A stretch of DNA of 19,283 bases from Akkermansiaceae bacterium (GTDB taxonomy: Bacteria; Verrucomicrobiota; Verrucomicrobiia; Verrucomicrobiales; Akkermansiaceae), in NCBI GenBank assembly GCA_023300205.1, contig JALZVD010000219.1, forward strand, positions 1 through 19,283, read 5' to 3'. A program made the translations under genes and the position numbers. The notes under the pieces were generated by a model. That model saw only the letters and a list, made by a program, of their open reading frames with translations. It had not been told where the DNA came from and did not search any database. Positions 15,869 through 19,283 of this stretch are shown here, piece after piece (position 1 is the first letter of the stretch; the number at the start of each line of letters is the position of its first letter).

Positions 15869-16579
15869 CTATCGCCGCCGCCTTAAGAGAAACCCAACAG
15901 ATCCAATTGCTAACATACAAGCCGATCCTGGCTCAGGAACACTAGCTCCCGCATCCACCGTAATTGAATGAATCTGGATGAAATCTGTAGCAACTAACTC
16001 TGTAGCATCCACAGGACCAGCACTACCATCCGCACGAGTTTCAACCACTGGAAGATCGCTAAAAACTCCACCAACATTGATAATATTCTGAGCCAGAATC
16101 TCGTCAACGACCGTAAAATCCTCCACCTCTCCAAATACGGTAAAACCACCATTTTGATTATCCAAGTTACTAGAATTATCGGCTAAGTTAATAAACCACT
16201 GAGAGGTCGCTGAATCAGGATCTCCTCCAAGCTTAGCCATCGCAAGTGTCCCCCTAGTATTTGAGATGCTAAATTCATTAACTATAGCCGGTTGCTCAAC
16301 TACTTCCGCAAGTAATGTAGGTCCTTGTGGACTCAGCTGAAATCCACCACTCTGCAGTACAAACCCCACTATCGCACGGTGAAAAATCGTATCCGTATAG
16401 TCACCATTATTAATATAAGAAAGAAAGTTTGCCACCGTATTAGGCGCCGCTTCATCAAATAAAACCACTGGAATCTCCCCAAAATTAGTATTGATACTCA
16501 CCTTAGTCTGCGCATCAGACTCCATCACTGTCGCAGAAATTGCCCCCACTAATATTGCTCCTAAATATCTGTTCATCAT
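15869..16579 (-). CDS. Secreted cyclophilin-type peptidyl-prolyl isomerase with PEP-CTERM sorting tail
   Basis: The protein has a signal peptide (MMNRYLGAILVGAISATVMESDAQT), a cyclophilin domain (about 27-200) and a PEP-CTERM tail ending VPEPGSACMLAIGSVGFLLRRRR. Cyclophilin signatures are visible: FGEIPVVLFDEAAPNTVANFLSY, the active-site segment FHRAIVGFVLQSGGF (Arg, Phe and Gln of the FHR-x4-F-x2-Q pattern), TLAMAKLGGDPDSATSQWFINL, and GGFTVFGEV. It should speed proline isomerisation outside the cytoplasm. The PEP-CTERM tail (motif, membrane segment, Arg cluster) is the signal for exosortase processing. Two adjacent ATGs at 16579 and 16576 are equally good; an upstream in-frame TTG at 16612 would spoil the signal peptide. 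No exosortase gene is in view. Confidence 0.88.
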   Translation of the reverse strand: MMNRYLGAILVGAISATVMESDAQTKVSINTNFGEIPVVLFDEAAPNTVANFLSYINNGDYTDTIFHRAIVGFVLQSGGFQLSPQGPTLLAEVVEQPAIVNEFSISNTRGTLAMAKLGGDPDSATSQWFINLADNSSNLDNQNGGFTVFGEVEDFTVVDEILAQNIINVGGVFSDLPVVETRADGSAGPVDATELVATDFIQIHSITVDAGASVPEPGSACMLAIGSVGFLLRRRR

Positions 16580-16715
16580 TAAATAAAGTAGAATTGATTG
16601 TCTAAGATTCAATTATAGTTAATTAAAGTTAATGAATCAAGCCTGAAATTTCATAGATTGACTATCATTTAAACCCCTCTTATTGCTTAGCTAGTTCAGA
16701 AAATAAACTTACCCC
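16580..16715. promoter_or_regulatory. Divergent promoter region, cyclophilin and patatin genes
   Basis: This 136-base AT-rich spacer must contain both promoters. For the patatin gene, TTGACT (16658-16663) is 17 bases from TATTGC (16681-16686), a possible sigma-70-type pair about 30 bases before the start codon; the -10 match is weak. Two nearby copies of AGTTAAT (16617-16623 and 16627-16633) are a possible binding-site repeat. Confidence 0.35.
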
Positions 16716-17744
16716 ATGAAACTACCCTCATTCATCAATAAAATTATCAAACCACAGCCAGCTATCCAAGAACCTGTCATGCGCCAACCTAAGATAGGGC
16801 TTGCCCTCGGCTGTGGAGGAGCAAAGGCACTCGTCCATATGGGTGTAATCAAGGCACTCGAAGACAACAACATCCCCATTCACGCCATCTCAGGTTGCAG
16901 CATGGGAGCCTACATCGGAGCTCTCTGGGCCTCAGGAATCTCTGCAGATAAAATGATCCACCTAGCAGCAGAAATGCGCGACAAGGACTCATTTAAAAAA
17001 CTCGCAGACCCAGCCGTCCCACCCATCAAAGGCCTCTTCTACGGCCACAAAATCAAGGATCACCTTAAAAAGACAATCGGCTCCCCTAAAATCCAAGACC
17101 TTGATAGGAAATTTATCGCCATCGCCGCTAATCTAGAAAACTACCAACGAGTCGTATTCAACTCCGGTGACCTCCTAGAAGCCGTCCACGCCAGCTGCGC
17201 CATGCCCGGCATCATCGTACCTGTTGAAGTAAACGGCGTCCGCTGTGTCGATGGAGGAGTCGTAGACCCCGTCCCCGTTAGCGCGCTCAAAAAATACACA
17301 GACGTAGACTACATCATCGCCGTATGCACCACCCCCACCCTCAATGACCTAGACTCAGATGAAGCAATAGAAGCCGTCGCCCCAGAACCAGAACTAGACG
17401 AAAACGAAAGCACCAGCGCCTGGCTCAAATCAAAGATCTCCTCATTCGGAAAAAAATACAACCCCGCTGCAAAAGGCAACATGCTAGACACACTAAGGCG
17501 TAGCCTCAAAGCATCACAAATCAGAATAGCACATGATGCCTGCAAAAAAGCAGACGTCGCCATTTACCCCATCTGCAGTGACTCCGCCTGGGATGAATAT
17601 GAGCGCTATGAACACTTCATCTCACTCGGCGCTAAAGAGGCACTCGCCGCTCTAGACCAAATAAAAGCACTAACTGCCCCCATTGCTAACCTAGCCACAG
17701 ACCCATCAGAACAACCTAAAAAGCAACCCTCGGAAAATTCTTAA
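16716..17744 (+). CDS. Patatin-like phospholipase / RssA-family serine hydrolase
   Basis: A 342-residue cytoplasmic protein of the bacterial patatin family. The oxyanion glycine segment is ALGCGGAKALVHMG (30-43). The nucleophile is Ser62 in the GCSMG box (60-64). The catalytic-dyad aspartate is Asp179 in VDGGVVDPVP. The fold therefore predicts a Ser-Asp lipid acyl hydrolase; the substrate is unknown. The C-terminal third (about 215-342) is charged and less conserved, and its last 9 codons overlap the end of the convergent deaminase gene by 29 bases. There is no signal peptide. The family also includes RssA/YchK-type proteins of unclear role, so the precise name is uncertain. Confidence 0.87.
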   Translation: MKLPSFINKIIKPQPAIQEPVMRQPKIGLALGCGGAKALVHMGVIKALEDNNIPIHAISGCSMGAYIGALWASGISADKMIHLAAEMRDKDSFKKLADPAVPPIKGLFYGHKIKDHLKKTIGSPKIQDLDRKFIAIAANLENYQRVVFNSGDLLEAVHASCAMPGIIVPVEVNGVRCVDGGVVDPVPVSALKKYTDVDYIIAVCTTPTLNDLDSDEAIEAVAPEPELDENESTSAWLKSKISSFGKKYNPAAKGNMLDTLRRSLKASQIRIAHDACKKADVAIYPICSDSAWDEYERYEHFISLGAKEALAALDQIKALTAPIANLATDPSEQPKKQPSENS

Positions 17745-18150
17745 CCTGCCCAAGCTTCACCCCATAAGTCGCCGCTATCTCCTCAGCATCTGACGCCTTA
17801 TAAGCTTCTTCATAATAAATCTCCTCCACCCCATAAGCACACAAAGTCTGCATACAAGAAGTACAAGGCATCGTAGTAGTAGCGATCACTCGCGCCTCAC
17901 CACGTTTAAAAAGACTACAGAGATTCACCTCCGCATGCAGCATATATTTCTGCCGCTTATCACGGTCATCCCAGAACCCCTCCGGAGCATCATACCCAGG
18001 AGCCAGTCCATTATAAGCAGTGCCTATCACCCTGTTATCATGATCAAGCGCAGCCGCCCCCACCTTTCGGTAAGGATCCTCACTACGCAGACTAGCCACA
18101 TGAGCCAGCGCCATCACATACTGAGGAATAGTTAGTCTCTCCTTACTCAT
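17716..18150 (-). CDS. Deoxycytidylate (dCMP) deaminase family protein
   Basis: A 144-residue zinc-dependent deaminase of the dCMP/ComEB type. The zinc site is complete: His72-Ala-Glu74 (LHAEVNLC) and Pro95-Cys96-x2-Cys99 (MPCTSCMQ). The early segment YRKVGAAALDHDNRVIGTAYNGLAPG matches the family's KVGA-YNG-P signature for the nucleotide pocket. It would convert dCMP to dUMP for dTMP synthesis. The residues after 110 are typical of the fold (YGVEEIYYEEAY). It follows the SPFH gene by 21 bases in the same direction, so the two may be co-transcribed, and it ends inside the patatin gene on the other strand. Confidence 0.88.
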   Translation of the reverse strand: MSKERLTIPQYVMALAHVASLRSEDPYRKVGAAALDHDNRVIGTAYNGLAPGYDAPEGFWDDRDKRQKYMLHAEVNLCSLFKRGEARVIATTTMPCTSCMQTLCAYGVEEIYYEEAYKASDAEEIAATYGVKLGQVKNFPRVAF

Positions 18151-18171
18151 ATCTCTTCTACAATTTAACCC

Positions 18172-19140
18172 CTACTCAGGAGCAAGCCCTGCCTCAGGCT
18201 TACCCTCAAGTCCCAAATCCCCCATATTGATCATAGGAGTAGCATTTCCCCCCATGGTAACACGGGGTAAAATTCCATTCCACCTCTCTACTGAGCGAAG
18301 CTTAATAATATCTGGATATTTTTTGAGTGCCTCACCTTTAATCGTTATCGCTTCAGCTTGAGCCTTTGCTTCGGCTGTGATTTCATAAGCCTTCGCATCT
18401 GCGAGTGCCACACGTTTCTCAGCTTCCTCAACAGCAGCCATTTTCTCAGCTTTCGCTAAAACCTGCTTTTGCTCCTGCTCGGTACTAAATCTCTTTAGCT
18501 CTTCAAGCTCCTTCTCCGCGAGCTGCTTTTGGCGTTTTTTATCCTCCACACCTTGGACAATCATACTCGGCAGATTAAACCCTCTGAGTAAGACCTCTTC
18601 AACAAGTATCCCTTTCGTCTGCAAAGCTCCTAAGCCTTCTAAAATCTTTACCTGCATCGAAACCTGAACATCAGCTCTATAAAATTCCTCTGCATTTTCT
18701 ATCTCTTTCCCCGCTTCACGGAGCACAGATCGCAACATCGGTCTAAGGTGTGTTCTCTCCAGAGCCTCAGCAACGCCGGTCTCTTTATAAGCCTCTGCTG
18801 CCTGGGTGCGGTCCACTCTCCACTTCACTGTCACATCCACCTGTGTTGTCAGCTGGTCCTGACTAGGAACACCTACATTATCGATGGTCAGCTCCTTATT
18901 ACGGCAGTCAATCTTCTGAACTTTCTTAAGAGGATTGATGAGGTGAAAACCTTCGTTAAGCTCTACTGCATCTACTTTACCGAAGAGAGAAGACACTCCC
19001 ACGTGCCCGGCAGGTATCGTGGTGAACGGTGAAAATATAAATAGCAAAAAGACGATCAACACAGGAATAAAAATCTTCGCCCCAGCGCTCTTCACTTTTC
19101 TTATCTGCTCCGCCTGAAATTCCTCATTAGTATAGCTCAT
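18172..19140 (-). CDS. SPFH / Band 7 (prohibitin-like) membrane protein
   Basis: A 322-residue protein with a cytoplasmic N-terminus, one membrane segment (about 23-43), an SPFH domain (about 45-205, TTIPAGHVGVSSLFGKV through KILEGLGALQTKGILVEEVLLRGFNLP) and a long charged coiled coil (about 205-275, rich in Ala/Glu/Lys). It ends with VERWNGILPRVTMGGNATPMINM, which resembles the WDGVLPKV-type end of prohibitins. Such proteins form large rings that organise membrane domains or guard proteases such as FtsH. ATG 19140 is preferred over an in-frame GTG at 19155. No NfeD or protease gene is beside it. Confidence 0.9.
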   Translation of the reverse strand: MSYTNEEFQAEQIRKVKSAGAKIFIPVLIVFLLFIFSPFTTIPAGHVGVSSLFGKVDAVELNEGFHLINPLKKVQKIDCRNKELTIDNVGVPSQDQLTTQVDVTVKWRVDRTQAAEAYKETGVAEALERTHLRPMLRSVLREAGKEIENAEEFYRADVQVSMQVKILEGLGALQTKGILVEEVLLRGFNLPSMIVQGVEDKKRQKQLAEKELEELKRFSTEQEQKQVLAKAEKMAAVEEAEKRVALADAKAYEITAEAKAQAEAITIKGEALKKYPDIIKLRSVERWNGILPRVTMGGNATPMINMGDLGLEGKPEAGLAPE

Positions 19141-19187
19141 CCCTGATTCTTGCACAAATCACACTAGAGACAACCCTTTTATCTACA

Positions 19188-19283
19188 CTAAAGGCTCACC
19201 CACCTACCATCATTCTTCGCACTCTCATAAATGGCACAAATCAGCGCCACAGCCTTCCTCGCCTCGTGACAATCAACTGACGA
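19188..19283 (-). CDS. C-terminal end of a probable Gfo/Idh/MocA-family oxidoreductase (partial)
   Basis: The last 31 codons of a minus-strand gene enter at the right edge and stop at TAG (19188-19190). They read SSVDCHEARKAVALICAIYESAKNDGRWVSL. The pattern of Glu-Ala-x4-Ala-x5-Ala-Ile-Tyr-Glu-Ser-Ala and a final hydrophobic Trp-Val is typical of the C-terminal helix and strand in NAD-dependent sugar dehydrogenases of this family. The match is short, so the family call is moderate. The SPFH gene starts about 47 bases downstream and may share a transcript. Confidence 0.6.
   Translation of the reverse strand, partial: SSVDCHEARKAVALICAIYESAKNDGRWVSL

Noticed and set aside
16577..16612. TTG start for the cyclophilin at 16612
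   Set aside because: The ATGs at 16579/16576 give a normal signal peptide and the extra residues have no support.

Overview
The window looks like chromosomal DNA from a free-living, probably aquatic member of the Verrucomicrobiota. The evidence is a predicted cyclophilin with a PEP-CTERM tail, membrane-anchored von Willebrand A (vWA) proteins with a long Ser/Pro/Gly stalk, a pseudokinase fused to a formylglycine-generating-enzyme-like domain, moderate-to-low GC, and few Shine-Dalgarno sequences. This lineage call is an inference. No tRNA, rRNA, insertion sequence or CRISPR array is visible. All 17 visible CDS ends use TAA or TAG, none TGA.

Layout. (1) 1-4504, minus strand: a tight run of small lipoprotein-like protein, ResB and CcsA (System II cytochrome c maturation), then purN, which runs off the left edge. 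(2) 4578-8135, plus strand: a tandem duplication of a membrane-anchored vWA gene with its flanks, then a secreted DUF1460/NlpC-P60-like amidase. (3) 8264-10690, plus strand: a DsbD-type thiol:disulfide transporter. (4) 10705-15416, minus strand: pyrB, a secreted unknown protein, a pseudokinase-FGE fusion and a TPR membrane protein. (5) 15548-16579, minus strand: a YkgO-type ribosomal protein L36 with a strong terminator, and a PEP-CTERM cyclophilin. (6) 16716-19283: a patatin-like hydrolase (plus) overlapping tail-to-tail with a dCMP-deaminase-family gene (minus), preceded on the minus strand by a prohibitin/SPFH protein and the C-terminal end of a likely Gfo/Idh/MocA oxidoreductase.

The most striking point is the dsbD gene. 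Its reading frame appears to stop at TGA 10421-10423, but this TGA sits exactly where the first cysteine of the C-terminal thioredoxin motif belongs (TADW-[TGA]-LTC). The frame stays open for 88 more codons of clear thioredoxin-like sequence to TAA at 10690, 14 bases before the convergent pyrB stop. Seventeen bases after the TGA lies a perfect 7-bp hairpin with a 5-base loop, G in loop position 2, which fits the bacterial SECIS pattern. I interpret the gene as encoding a selenocysteine-containing DsbD (Sec720-Leu-Thr-Cys723). It would move reducing power from the cytoplasm to the periplasm, which is the kind of reductant supply that the ResB/CcsA machinery in the same window needs for apocytochrome c.
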